DNA of 64,000 nt, from contig NC_079885.1 of the NCBI RefSeq assembly GCF_029227915.1, forward strand, positions 13,897,001-13,961,000. The letters run 5' to 3'. Below the pieces are notes generated by a model that did no database searches, was not told the origin of the DNA, and saw nothing but the letters and a program-made list of their open reading frames with translations. The DNA is from Hydractinia symbiolongicarpus (Eukaryota > Cnidaria > Hydrozoa > Anthoathecata > Hydractiniidae). Every line of letters starts with the position of its first letter. Positions within the stretch are counted from its first letter, which is position 1. The position numbers and the translations under genes are program-made. Below are positions 10,599 through 22,887 of this stretch, one piece after another.

Positions 10599-12924
10599 AC
10601 GTCCAAAGTCCTTTTCTTTGACGCCATGGCTATAGAACACTGTCAACTACGCGCACAGTTCTTTAAATGCTGTAATATTGCCTTTTGTAGCCAAATAAAG
10701 GCTTTACACGGAAAAAACGTGGTTCCACCACCCTTCTCGGGATACCATTAGTCTAGTCCTTCCAGTCCCAAGTCCTTTTCCTTGGCGCCATGGCTATAGA
10801 ACACTGTTAACTACGTGCACAGCCCTCTAAAGGCAGTAATATGGCCATTTGGAGCCTAATAAAGGCTTTACACGGAAAAAACGTGGTTCCACCACCCTTC
10901 GCGGGATACCATTAGTCTAGTCCTTCCAGTCCCAAGTCCTTTTCCTTGGCGCCATGGCTATAGAACAATGTTAACTACGTGCACAGCCCTCTAAAGGCAG
11001 TAATATGGCCATTTGGAGCCTAATAAAGGCCTTACACGTAAATCACGTTCTTCCACGTCCCCAGCAAGGCTACCAATGGTCTAGTGTTCCCAGTCTTAAT
11101 GGAATAAGACGTCCAAAGTCCTTTTCTTTGACGCCATGGCTATAGAACACTGTCAACTACGCGCACAGTCCTTTAAATGCTGTAATATTGCCTTTTGTAG
11201 CCAAATAAAGGCCTTACACGTAAACCACGTGCTTCCACGCTCCCAACCAGGCTACCATTGGTCCAGTGTTTTCAGTCTCAATGTAATACGACGTTCCAAT
11301 TCCTTTTCCTTGGCGCTTTAGCGTTAAAACACATTTAACTACGTGCACGGCCCTCTAAAGGCTGTAATATGGCCATTTGCAGTTAAATAAAGGCTTAAAC
11401 GTAAACACTGTCGTTCCAACTGCCTGCGCAGGTTACCATAGGAGTAGTCCTTCCAGTCTCAATGGACTATGACGTCCCAAGTCCTTTTCCTTGGCGCCAT
11501 GGCTATAGAACACTGTTAACTACGTGCACAGCCCTCTAAAGGCAGTAATATGGCCATTTGCAGCCTATTGAAGGCCTTATACGTAAATACTGTCGCTCCA
11601 CCTGCCTGCGCAAGTTACCATTGGTGTAGTCCTTCCAGTCTCAATGGACTATGACGTCCCAAGTCGTTTTCTTTGGCACCTTGGCGTTAGAAGACCGGCA
11701 ACTACGCGCACAGTCCTCTAAATGCTGTAACATGGCCTTTTACAGACTAATAAAGGTCTTACACGCAAATCACGTTCTTCCACGCCCAAGCAAGGTTACC
11801 AATGGTCTAGTGTTCCCAGTCTTAATGGAATATGACGTCTCAAGTCCTTTTCCTTGGCGCTTTAGCGTTAAAACACTTTTTACTACGTGCACAGACCTCT
11901 AAATGCTGTAATATTGCCTTTTGCAGCCAAATAAAGGCTTAACACGTAAATAACGTGGTTCCACCACCCTTCGCGGGATACCATTAGTCTAGTCCTTCCA
12001 GTCTCAACAGACTATGACGTCCCAAGTCCTTTTCCTTGGCGCCATGGCTTTAGAACACTTTTAACTCCGTGCACAGCCCTCTAAATGCTGTAACATGGCC
12101 TTTTGCAGACTAATAAAGGCTTTAAACGTAAATACTGTCGTTCCAACTGCCTGTGCAGGTTACCATAGGAGTAGTCCTTCCAGTCTCAATGGACTATGAC
12201 GTCCCAAGTCCTTTTCCTTGGCGCCATGGCTATAGAACACTGTTAACTACGCGCACAGTCCTCTAAATGCTGTAACATGGCCTTTTACAGACTAATAAAG
12301 GTCTTACACGCAAATCACGTTCTTCCACGCCCCAAGCAAGGTTACCAATGGTCCAGTGTTCCCAGTCTTAATGGAATATGACGTCTCAAGTCCTTTTCCT
12401 TGGCGCTTTAGCGTTAAAACACTTTTTACTACGTGCACAGACCTCTAAATGCTGTAATATTGCCTTTTGCAGCCAAATAAAGGCTTAACACGTAAATAAC
12501 GTGGTTCAACCACCCTTTGCGGGATACCATTAGTCTAGTCCTTCCAGTCTCAATAGACTGACGTCCCAAGTCCTTTTCCTTGGCGCCATGGCTTTAGAAC
12601 ACTTTTAACTCCGTGCACAGCCCTCTAAATGCTGTAACATGGCCTTTTGCAGACTAATAAAGGCTTTAAACGTAAATACTGTCGTTCCAAATGCCTGCGC
12701 AGGTTACCATAGGAGTAGTCCTTCCAGTCTCAATGGACTATGACGTCCCAAGTCCTTTTCCTTGGCGCCATGGCTATAGAACACTGTTAACTACGTGCAC
12801 AGCCCTCTAAAGGCAGTAATATGGCCATTTGCAGCCTAATAAAGCTGTTATACGTAAATCACGTTCTTCCACGTCCCCAGCAAGGCTACCAATGGTCTAG
12901 TGTTCCCAGTCTTAATGGAATAAG
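10599..12924. repeat. 13-monomer version of the higher-order unit, 2,326 bp, copy III
   Basis: Follows copy II to about 12,150. There, at the CTGTGCAGG variant, the offset drops from 2,508 to 2,326 bp, exactly one monomer less. One complete 182-bp unit has thus been lost (or was gained in copy II) in register, the signature of unequal crossing-over within the higher-order repeat. Confidence 0.9.
10764..10927. repeat. 164-bp short monomer
   Basis: Deletion joints at 10,764 and 10,928, in the same place in the unit as in copy II. Confidence 0.92.
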
Positions 12925-14001
12925 ACGTCCAAAGTCCTTTTCTTTGACGCCATGGCTATAGAACACTGTCAACTACGCGCACAGTTCTTTAAATGCTGTA
13001 ATATTGCCTTTTGTAGCCAAATAAAGGCTTTACACGGAAAAAACGTGGTTCCACCACCCTTCGCGGGATACCATTAGTCTAGTCCTTCCAGTCCCAAGTC
13101 CTTTTCCTTGGCGCCATGGCTATAGAACACTGTTAACTACGTGCACAGCCCTCTAAAAGCAGTAATATGGCCATTTGGAGCCTAATAAAGGCTTTACACG
13201 GAAAAAACGTGGTTCCACCACCCTTCGCGGGATACCATTAGTCTAGTCCTTCCAGTCCCAAGTCCTTTTCCTTGGCGCCATGGCTATAGAACACTGTTAA
13301 CTACGTGCACAGCCCTCTAAAGGCAGTAATATGGCCATTTGGAGCCTAATAAAGGCCTTACACGTAAATCACGTTCTTCCACGTCCCCAGCAAGGCTACC
13401 AATGGTCTAGTGTTCCCAGTCTTAATGGAATAAGACGTCCAAAGTCCTTTTCTTTGACGCCATGGCTATAGAACACTGTCAACTACGCGCACAGTCCTTT
13501 AAATGCTGTAATATTGCCTTTTGTAGCCAAATAAAGGCCTTACACGTAAACCACGTGCTTCCACGCTCCCAACCAGGCTACCATTGGTCCAGTGTTTTCA
13601 GTCTCAATGTAATACGACGTTCCAATTCCTTTTCCTTGGCGCTTTAGCGTTAAAACACATTTAACTACGTGCACGGCCCTCTAAAGGCTGTAATATGGCC
13701 ATTTGCAGTTAAATAAAGGCTTAAACGTAAACACTGTCGTTCCAACTGCCTGCGCAGGTTACCATAGGAGTAGTCCTTCCAGTCTCAATGGACTATGACG
13801 TCCCAAGTCCTTTTCCTTGGCGCCATGGCTATAGAACACTGTTAACTACGTGCACAGCCCTCTAAAGGCAGTAATATGGCCATTTGCAGCCTATTAAAGG
13901 CCTTATACGTAAATACTGTCGCTCCACCTGCCTGCGCAAGTTACCATTGGTGTAGTCCTTCCAGTCTCAATGGACTATGACGTCCCAAGTCGTTTTCTTT
14001 G
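12925..14001. repeat. partial copy IV of the 2.5-kb higher-order unit
   Basis: Matches 10,599-11,675 at an offset of 2,326 bp. It ends at 14,002, where copy III continues with d-type GGCACCTTGG and this copy continues with f-type GTCGCCGTGACG. The switch lies just after the shared AAGTCGTTTTCTTTG. Confidence 0.87.
13090..13253. repeat. 164-bp short monomer
   Basis: Deletion joints at 13,090 and 13,254, shifted 2,326 bp from the pair in copy III. Confidence 0.92.
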
Positions 14002-14615
14002 TCGCCGTGACGTTTAAAAACCCGCAAGTACGCGCACAGTCCTCTAAATGCTATAGTATGGCTTTTGTAAGTATAAAAAAGGCCTTACGCGTAAACCACG
14101 TGCTTCCACGCTCCCAACCAGGCTACCATTGGTCTAGTGTTTTCAGTCTCAATGTAATATGACGTCCCAAGTCATTTTCCTTGGCGCCATGGCTTTAGAA
14201 CACTTTTAACTCCGTGCACAGCCCTCTAAAGGCTGTAATATGGCCATTTGCAGTTAAATAAAGGCTTAAACGTAAACACTGTCGTTCCAACTGCCTGCGC
14301 AGGTTACCATAGGAGTAGTCCTTCCAGTCTTAATGGACTATGACGTCCCAAGTCCTTTTCCTTGGCGCCATGGCTATAGAACACTATTGACTACGTGCAC
14401 AGCCCTCTAAAGGCAGTAATATGGCCATTTGCAGCCTAATAAAGGCCTTACACGTAAATCACGTTCTTCCACGTCCCCAGCAAGGCTACCAATGGTCTAG
14501 TGTTCCCAGTCTTAATGGAATAAGACGTCCAAAGTCCTTTTCCTTGACGCCATGGCTATAGAACACTGTCAACTACGTGCACAGCCCTATAAAGGCTGTA
14601 ATATTGCCTTTTGTA
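13744..14615. repeat. 0.87-kb block, first copy
   Basis: Matches about 16,108-16,979 at an offset of 2,364 bp. Both contain the private variant ACACTATTGACTACG (14,381 and 16,745). Differences I noted are AAGTATAAAAAAGG here against AAGTCTAAAAAAGG, and CAAGTCCTTTTCC here against CAAAACCTTTTC. Confidence 0.85.
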
Positions 14616-16107
14616 GCCAAGTAAAGGCTTTACACGAAAATACCGTGATTCCACCACCCTCCGCGGGATACCATTGGTCTAGTCCTTCCAGTCCCAATGG
14701 ACTACAACGTCCCAAGTCGTTTTCTTTGGCACCTTGGCGTTAGAAGACCGGCAACTACGCGCACAGTCCTCTAAATGCTGTAACATGGCCTTTTACAGAC
14801 TAATAAAGGTCTTACACGCAAATCACGTTCTTCCACGCCCAAGCAAGGTTACCAATGGTCTAGTGTTCCCAGTCTTAATGGAATATGACGTCTCAAGTCC
14901 TTTTCCTTGGCGCTTTAGCGTTAAAACACTTTTTACTACGTGCACAGACCTCTAAATGCTGTAATATTGCCTTTTGCAGCCAAATAAAGGCTTAACACGT
15001 AAATAACGTGGTTCCACCACCCTTCGCGGGATACCATTAGTCTAGTCCTTCCAGTCTCAATAGACTATGACGTCCCAAGTCCTTTTCCTTGGCGCCATGG
15101 CTTTAGAACACTTTTAACTCCGTGCACAGCCCTCTAAATGCTGTAACATGGCCTTTTGCAGACTAATAAAGGCTTTAAACGTAAATACTGTCGTTCCAAC
15201 TGCCTGCGCAGGTTACCATAGGAGTAGTCCTTCCAGTCTCAATGGACTATGACGTCCCAAGTCCTTTTCCTTGGCGCCATGGCTATAGAACACTGTTAAC
15301 TACGTGCACAGCCCTCTAAAGGCAGTAATATGGCCATTTGCAGCCTAATAATGGTGTTATACGTAAATCACGTTCTTCCACGTCCCCAGCAAGGCTACCA
15401 ATGGTCTAGTGTTCCCAGTCTTAATGGAATAAGACGTCCAAAGTCCTTTTCCTTGACGCCATGGCTATAGAACACTGTCAACTACGTGCACAGCCCTCTA
15501 AAGGCTGTAATATTGCCTTTTGCAGCCAAATAAACGCTTAACACGTAAATAACGTGGTTCCACCACCCTTCGCGGGATACCATTACTCAAGTCCTTCCAG
15601 TCTCAATAGACTATGACGTACCAAGTCCTTTTCCTTGGCGCCATGGCTTTAGAACACTTTTAACTCCGTGCACAGCCCTCTAATTGCTGTAACATGGCCT
15701 TTTGCAGACTAATAAAGGCTTTAAACGTAAATACTGTCGTTCCAACTGCCTGCGCAGGTTACCATAGGAGTAGTCCTTCCAGTCTCAATGGACTATGACG
15801 TCCCAAGTCCTTTTCCTTGGCGCCATGGCTATAGAACACTGTTAACTACGTGCACAGCCCTCTAAAGTCAGTAATATGGCCTTTTGCGGCCTAATAAAGC
15901 CTTTACACGAAAATACCGTGATTCCACCACCCTCCACGGGATACCATTGGTCTAGTCCTTCCAGTCCCAATGGACTACAACGTCCCAAGTCGTTTTCTTT
16001 GGCACCTTGGCTATAGAACACTGTTAACTACGTGCACAGCCCTCTAAAGGCAGTAATATGGCCATTTGCAGTTAAATAAAGGCTTTAAACGTAAACACTG
16101 TCGTTCG
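14616..16107. repeat. mixed monomers (c-d-e-a-b types) between two 0.87-kb copies
   Basis: Regular 182-bp monomers continue without interruption. The d monomer near 14,730 carries the 1-bp deletion CACGCCCAAGC of the 2.5-kb unit. The e-like monomer at about 15,530 has the rarer AATAAACGCTTAAC and CATTACTCAAGTCC, variants otherwise seen only near 59.3 and 61.5 kb. No other feature is visible. Confidence 0.8.
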
Positions 16108-16979
16108 AACTGCCTGCGCAGGTTACCATAGGAGTAGTCCTTCCAGTCTCAATGGACTATGACGTCCCAAGTCCTTTTCCTTGGCGCCATGGCTATAGAA
16201 CACTGTTAACTACGTGCACAGCCCTCTAAAGGCAGTAATATGGCCATTTGCAGCCTATTAAAGGCCTTATACGTAAATACTGTCGCTCCACCTGCCTGCG
16301 CAAGTTACCATTGGTGTAGTCCTTCCAGTCTCAATGGACTATGACGTCCCAAGTCGTTTTCTTTGTCGCCGTGACGTTTAAAAACCCGCAAGTACGCGCA
16401 CAGTCCTCTAAATGCTATAGTATGGCTTTTGTAAGTCTAAAAAAGGCCTTACGCGTAAACCACGTGCTTCCACGCTCCCAACCAGGCTACCATTGGTCTA
16501 GTGTTTTCAGTCTCAATGTAATATGACGTCCCAAGTCATTTTCCTTGGCGCCATGGCTTTAGAACACTTTTAACTCCGTGCACAGCCCTCTAAAGGCTGT
16601 AATATGGCCATTTGCAGTTAAATAAAGGCTTAAACGTAAACACTGTCGTTCCAACTGCCTGCGCAGGTTACCATAGGAGTAGTCCTTCCAGTCTTAATGG
16701 ACTATGACGTCCCAAAACCTTTTCTTTGGCGCCATGGCTATAGAACACTATTGACTACGTGCACAGCCCTCTAAAGGCAGTAATATGGCCATTTGCAGCC
16801 TAATAAAGGCCTTACACGTAAATCACGTTCTTCCACGTCCCCAGCAAGGCTACCAATGGTCTAGTGTTCCCAGTCTTAATGGAATAAGACGTCCAAAGTC
16901 CTTTTCCTTGACGCCATGGCTATAGAACACTGTCAACTACGTGCACAGCCTTCTAAAGGCTGTAATATTGCCTTTTGTA
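16108..16979. repeat. 0.87-kb block, second copy
   Basis: Second copy of 13,744-14,615. The match ends where the c-type monomer continues as CCAAAAAAATGC here and as CCAAGTAAAGGC in the first copy. The run of seven A near 16,983 is a local oddity. Confidence 0.83.
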
Positions 16980-17063
16980 GCCAAAAAAATGCTTTACACG
17001 GAAATAACGTGGTTCCACCACCCTTCGCGGGATACCATTAGTCTAGTCCTTCCAGTCTCAATG

Positions 17064-17245
17064 GACTATGACGTGCCAAGTCATTTTCCTTGGCGCCATG
17101 GCTTTAGCACACTGTTAACTCCGTGCACGGCCCTCTAAAGGCTGTAATATGGCCATTTGCAGCCTATTAAAGGCCTTATACGTGAATACTGTCGCTCCAC
17201 CTGCCTGCGCAAGTTACCATTGGTGTAGTCCTTCCAGTCTCAATG
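17064..17245. repeat. satellite monomer, reference copy of type h
   Basis: Type h is marked by GACGTGCCAAGTCATTTTCC, GGCTTTAGCACACTGTTAAC and TGCACGGCCCTC. Its 3' part has CCTATTAAAGGCC and CTGTCGCTCCACC. It precedes f wherever the h-f-g-j order is complete. Confidence 0.87.
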
Positions 17246-17427
17246 GACTATGACGTCCCAAGTCATTTTCTTTGTCGCCGTGACGTTTAAAAACCCGCAA
17301 GTACGCGCACAGTCCTCTAAATGCTATAGTATGGCTTTTGTAAGTCTAAAAAAGGCCTTACGCGTAAATCACGTGCTTCCACTCTCCAAACCAGGCTACC
17401 AATGGTGTACCTTTCCGACTATCATTG
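17246..17427. repeat. satellite monomer, reference copy of type f
   Basis: Type f is the most divergent common type: GTCGCCGTGACGTTTAAAAA, CAAGTACGCGC, GCTATAGTATGG, CTAAAAAAGGCC, the 10-bp palindrome TTACGCGTAA, CACGTG, and an ending ACCTTTCCGACTATCATTG that replaces the usual CCAGTCTCAATGG. I count 11 CpG in 182 bp, nearly twice type b. It lacks the AATAAA found in most other types. It opens each module in 41.7-53.9 kb. Confidence 0.88.
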
Positions 17428-17609
17428 AACTACGACGTCCCAATTCCTTTTCCTTGGCGCTTTAGCGTTAAAACACATTTAACTACGTGCACGGCCCTTT
17501 GAACGCTGTAATATGGCCATTTGCAGCCTATTAAAGGCCTTATACGTAAATACTGTCGCTCCACCTGCCTGCGCAAGCTACCATTGGTCTAGTGTTTTCA
17601 GTCTCAATG
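17428..17609. repeat. satellite monomer, reference copy of type g
   Basis: Type g opens AACTACGACGTCCCAATTCC, has the CGCT-TT-AGCG dyad, ACACATTTAACTACG, GCACGGCCCTTTGAACGC and CCTATTAAAGGCC. Its 3' part is CCTGCCTGCGCAAGTTACC followed by TAGTGTTTTCAGTC. It follows f or c2 and precedes j. Confidence 0.87.
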
Positions 17610-19247
17610 TAATATGACGTCCCAAGTCATTTTCCTTGGCGCCATGGCTTTAGAACACTTTTAACTCCGTGCACAGCCCTCTAAAGGCTGTAATATGGCC
17701 ATTTGCAGCCTATTAAAGGCCTTGTACGTAAATACTGTCGCTCCACCTGCCTGCGCAAGTTACCATTGGTGTAGTCCTTCCAGTCTCAATGGACTATGAC
17801 GTCCCAAGTCGTTTTCTTTGTCGCCGTGACGTTTAAAAACCCGCAAGTACGTGCACAGTCCTCTAAACGCTATAGTATGGCTTTTGTAAGTCTAAAAAAG
17901 GCCTTACGCGTAAATCACGTGCTTCCACTCTCCAAACCAGGCTACCAATGGTGTACCTTTCCGACTATCATTGAACTACGACGTCCCAATTCCTTTTCCT
18001 TGGCGCTTTAGCGTTAAAACACATTTAACTACGTGCACGGCCCTTTGAACGCTGTAATATGGCCATTTGCAGCCTATTAAAGGCCTTATACGTAAATACC
18101 GTCGCTCCACCTGCCTGCGCAAGTTACCATTGGTCTAGTGTTTTCAGTCTCAATGTAATATGACGTCCCAAGTCCTTTTCCTTGGCGCCATGGCTTTAAA
18201 ACACTTTTAACTCCGTGCACAGCCCTCTAAAGGCTGTAATACGGCCATTTGCAGCCTAATAAAGGTGTTTTACGTAAATACTGTCGTTCCAACTGCCTGC
18301 GCAGGTTACCATAGGAGTAGTCCTTCCAGTCTCAATGGACTATGACGTCCCAAGTCCTTTTCCTTGGCGCCTTGGCTATAGAACACTGTTAACTACGTGC
18401 ACAGCCCTCTAAAGGCAGTAATATGGCCATTTGGAGCCTAATAAAGGCCTTACACGTAAATCACGTTCTTCCACGTCCCCAGCAAGGCTACCAATGGTCT
18501 AGTGTTCCCAGTCTTAATGGAATAAGACGTCGAAAGTCCTTTTCTTTGACGCCATGGCTATAGAACACTGTCAACTACGCGCACAGTCCTTTAAATGCTG
18601 TAATATGGCCATTTGCAGCCTAATAAAGGCCTTACACGTAAATCACGTTCTTCCACGTCCCCAGCAAGGCTACCAATGGTCTAGTGTTCCCAGTCTTAAT
18701 GGAATAAGACGTCCAAAGTCCTTTTCCTTGACGCCATGGCTATAGAACACTGTCAACTACGTGCACATCCCTCTAAAGTCAGTAATATGGCCTTTTGCGG
18801 CCTAATAAAGCCTTTACACGAAAATACCGTGATTCCACCACCCTCCGCGGGATACCATAGGAGTAGTCCTTCCAGTCTCAATGGACTACAACGTCCCAAG
18901 TCGTTTTCTTTGGCACCTTGGCGTTAGAAGACCGGCAACTACGCGCACAGTCCTCTAAATGCTGTAACATGGCCTTTTACAGACTAATAAAGGTCTTACA
19001 CGCAAATCACGTTCTTCCACGCCCCAAGCAAGGTTACCAATGGTCTAGTGTTCCCAGTCTTAATGGAATATGACGTCTCAAGTCCTTTTCCTTGGCGCTT
19101 TAGCGTTAAAACACTTTTTACAACGTGCACAGACCTCGAAATGCTGTAATATTGCCTTTTGCAGCCAAATAAAGGCCTTATACGTAAATACTGTCGCTCC
19201 ACCTGCCTGCGCAAGTTACCATTGGTCTAGTGTTTTCAGTCTCAATG
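17610..19247. repeat. 9-monomer higher-order unit, 1,638 bp, copy 1
   Basis: Matches 19,248 onward at an offset of exactly 1,638 bp (9 x 182) as far as about 19,170/20,808. The order is j-f-g-j-b-c-c-d-e. Differences noted are AAGGTGTTTTACG here against AAGGTGTTATACG and CAATGGACTATG here against CAATTGGCTATG. The last monomer switches from e to g type at about 19,170, where copy 2 keeps the e ending. Confidence 0.88.
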
Positions 19248-20808
19248 TAATATGACGTCCCAAGTCATTTTCCTTGGCGCCATGGCTTTAGAACACTTTT
19301 AACTCCGTGCACAGCCCTCTAAAGGCTGTAATATGGCCATTTGCAGCCTATTAAAGGCCTTGTACGTAAATACTGTCGCTCCACCTGCCTGCGCAAGTTA
19401 CCATTGGTGTAGTCCTTCCAGTCTCAATTGGCTATGACGTCCCAAGTCGTTTTCTTTGTCGCCGTGACGTTTAAAAACCCGCAAGTACGTGCACAGTCCT
19501 CTAAACGCTATAGTATGGCTTTTGTAAGTCTAAAAAAGGCCTTACGCGTAAATCACGTGCTTCCACTCTCCAAACCAGGCTACCAATGGTGTACCTTTCC
19601 GACTATCATTGAACTACGACGTCCCAATTCCTTTTCCTTGGCGCTTTAGCGTTAAAACACATTTAACTACGTGCACGGCCCTTTGAACGCTGTAATATGG
19701 CCATTTGCAGCCTATTAAAGGCCTTATACGTAAATACCGTCGCTCCACCTGCCTGCGCAAGTTACCATTGGTCTAGTGTTTTCAGTCTCAATGTAATATG
19801 ACGTCCCAAGTCCTTTTCCTTGGCGCCATGGCTTTAAAACACTTTTAACTCCGTGCACAGCCCTCTAAAGGCTGTAATACGGCCATTTGCAGCCTAATAA
19901 AGGTGTTATACGTAAATACTGTCGTTCCAACTGCCTGCGCAGGTTACCATAGGAGTAGTCCTTCCAGTCTCAATGGACTATGACGTCCCAAGTCCTTTTC
20001 CTTGGCGCCTTGGCTATAGAACACTGTTAACTACGTGCACAGCCCTCTAAAGGCAGTAATATGGCCATTTGGAGCCTAATAAAGGCCTTACACGTAAATC
20101 ACGTTCTTCCACGTCCCCAGCAAGGCTACCAATGGTCTAGTGTTCCCAGTCTTAATGGAATAAGACGTCGAAAGTCCTTTTCTTTGACGCCATGGCTATA
20201 GAACACTGTCAACTACGCGCACAGTCCTTTAAATGCTGTAATATGGCCATTTGCAGCCTAATAAAGGCCTTACACGTAAATCACGTTCTTCCACGTCCCC
20301 AGCAAGGCTACCAATGGTCTAGTGTTCCCAGTCTTAATGGAATAAGACGTCCAAAGTCCTTTTCCTTGACGCCATGGCTATAGAACACTGTCAACTACGT
20401 GCACATCCCTCTAAAGTCAGTAATATGGCCTTTTGCGGCCTAATAAAGCCTTTACACGAAAATACCGTGATTCCACCACCCTCCGCGGGATACCATAGGA
20501 GTAGTCCTTCCAGTCTCAATGGACTACAACGTCCCAAGTCGTTTTCTTTGGCACCTTGGCGTTAGAAGACCGGCAACTACGCGCACAGTCCTCTAAATGC
20601 TGTAACATGGCCTTTTACAGACTAATAAAGGTCTTACACGCAAATCACGTTCTTCCACGCCCCAAGCAAGGTTACCAATGGTCTAGTGTTCCCAGTCTTA
20701 ATGGAATATGACGTCTCAAGTCCTTTTCCTTGGCGCTTTAGCGTTAAAACACTTTTTACAACGTGCACAGACCTGGAAATGCTGTAATATTGCCTTTTGC
20801 AGCCAAAT
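19248..20808. repeat. 9-monomer higher-order unit, copy 2
   Basis: Second copy of the 1,638-bp unit. Its right part (from about 19,794) is at the same time the first copy of the 1,092-bp unit, so a shorter unit was amplified from inside a longer one. The variant CCTGGAAATGC at about 20,775 differs from CCTCGAAATGC in copy 1. Confidence 0.86.
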
Positions 20809-20885
20809 AAAGGCTTAACACGTAAATAACGTGGTTCCACCACCCTTCGCGGGATACCATTAGTCTAGTCCTTCCAGTCTCAATA
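19794..20885. repeat. 6-monomer higher-order unit, 1,092 bp, copy 1
   Basis: Six monomers (a-like, b, c, c, d, e) that recur from 20,886 at an offset of 1,092 bp. Shared markers include GTGCACATCCCTC, GATACCATAGGAGTAG after a c-type half, and CCTGGAAATGC/CCTCGAAATGC. The first monomer has TTTAAAACACTTTTAAC and TACGGCC as private changes. Confidence 0.87.
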
Positions 20886-21977
20886 GACTATGACGTCCCA
20901 AGTCCTTTTCCTTGGCGCCATGGCTTTAGAACACTTTTAACTCCGTGCACAGCCCTCTAAAGGCTGTAATATGGCCATTTGCAGCCTAATAAAGGTGTTA
21001 TACGTAAATACTGTCGTTCCAACTGCCTGCGCAGGTTACCATAGGAGTAGTCCTTCCAGTCTCAATGGACTATGACGTCCCAAGTCCTTTTCCTTGGCGC
21101 CATGGCTATAGAACACTGTTAACTACGTGCACAGCCCTCTAAAGGCAGTAATATGGCCATTTGGAGCCTAATAAAGGCCTTACACGTAAACCACGTGCTT
21201 CCACGTCCCCAGCAAGGCTACCAATGGTCTAGTGTTCCCAGTCTTAATGGAATAAGACGTCGAAAGTCCTTTTCTTTGACGCCATGGCTATAGAACACTG
21301 TCAACTACGCGCACAGTCCTTTAAATGCTGTAATATTGCCTTTTGTAGCCAAATAAAGGCCTTACACGTAAACCACGTGCTTCCACGTCCCCAGCAAGGC
21401 TACCAATGGTCTAGTGTTCCCAGTCTTAATGGAATAAGACGTCCAAAGTCCTTTTCCTTGACGTCATGGCTATAGAACACTGTCAACTACGTGCACATCC
21501 CTCTAAAGTCAGTAATATGGCCTTTTGCGGCCTAATAAAGCCTTTACACGAAAATACCGTGATTCCACCACCCTCCGCGGGATACCATAGGAGTAGTCCT
21601 TCCAGTCTCAATGGACTACAACGTCCCAAGTCGTTTTCTTTGCCACCTTGGCGTTAGAAGACCGGCAGCTACGCGCACAGTCCTCTAAATGCTGTAACAT
21701 GGCCTTTTACAGACTAATAAAGGTCTTACACGCAAATCACGTTCTTCCACGCCCCAAGCAAGGTTACCAATGGTCTAGTGTTCCCAGTCTTAATGGAATA
21801 TGACGTCTCAAGTCCTTTTCCTTGGCGCTTTAGCGTTAAAACACTTTTTACTACGTGCACAGACCTCGAAATGCTGTAATATTGCCTTTTGCAGCCAAAT
21901 AAAGGCTTAACACGTAAATAACGTGGTTCCACCACCCTTCGCGGGATACCATTAGTCTAGTCCTTCCAGTCTCAATA
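20886..21977. repeat. 6-monomer higher-order unit, 1,092 bp, copy 2
   Basis: Starts with type a at 20,886 and ends with type e. It continues into a partial third copy at 21,978 that runs to about 22,430 before the c monomer takes a c2 ending. The c monomer at 21,250 already has c2-like CCAAATAAAGGCC, showing exchange of 3' halves between units. Confidence 0.87.
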
Positions 21978-22341
21978 GACTATGACGTCCCAAGTCCTTT
22001 TCCTTGGCGCCATGGCTTTAGAACACTTTTAACTCCGTGCACAGCCCTCTAAAGGCTGTAATATGGCCATTTGCAGCCTAATAAAGGTGTTATACGTAAA
22101 TACTGTCGTTCCAACTGCCTGCGCAGGTTACCATAGGAGTAGTCCTTCCAGTCTCAATGGACTATGACGTCCCAAGTCCTTTTCCTTGGCGCCATGGCTA
22201 TAGAACACTGTTAACTACGTGCACAGCCCTCTAAAGGCAGTAATATGGCCATTTGGAGCTTAATAAAGGCCTTACACGTAAATCACGTTCTTCCACGTCC
22301 CCAGCAAGGCTACCAATGGTCTAGTGTTCCCAGTCTTAATG

Positions 22342-22523
22342 GAATAAGACGTCGAAAGTCCTTTTCTTTGACGCCATGGCTATAGAACACTGTCAACTAC
22401 GCGCACAGTCCTTTAAATGCTGTAATATTGCCTTTTGTAGCCAAATAAAGGCCTTACACGTAAACCACGTGCTTCCACGCTCCCAACCAGGCTACCATTG
22501 GTCTAGTGTTTTCAGTCTCAATG
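22342..22523. repeat. satellite monomer, reference copy of type c2
   Basis: The first part is as in type c. The 3' part reads TTTAAATGCTGTAATATTGC, TTGTAGCCAAATAAAGGCC, CACGCTCCCAACCAGG and CTAGTGTTTTCAGTCTC. It contains CACGTG and is nearly always followed by g, here at 22,524. Confidence 0.86.
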
Positions 22524-22705
22524 TAATACGACGTCCCAATTCCTTTTCCTTGGCGCTTTAGCGTTAAAACACATTTAACTACGTGCACGGCCCTTTGAAC
22601 GCTGTAATATGGCCATTTGCAGCCTATTAAAGGCCTTATACGTAAATACTGTCGCTCCACCTGCCTGCGCAAGTTACCATTGGTCTAGTGTTTTCAGTCT
22701 CAATG

Positions 22706-22887
22706 TAATATGACGTCCCAAGTCATTTTCCTTGGCGCCATGGCTTTAGAACACTTTTAACTCCGTGCACAGCCCTCTAAAGGCTGTAATATGGCCATTT
22801 GCAGTTAAATAAAGGCTTTAAACGTAAACACTGTCGTTCCAAATGCCTGCGCAGGTTACCATAGGAGTAGTCCTTCCAGTCTCAATG
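22706..22887. repeat. satellite monomer, reference copy of type j
   Basis: Type j opens TAATATGACGTCCC, has AAGTCATTTTCCTTGG, an a-like AACACTTTTAACTCC, and then GCAGTTAAATAAAGG and AAACACTGTCGTTCC. It follows g and precedes b or c. The insertion variant GTTAAAATAAAGG at about 60,207 and 61,664 defines a sub-lineage. Confidence 0.86.
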
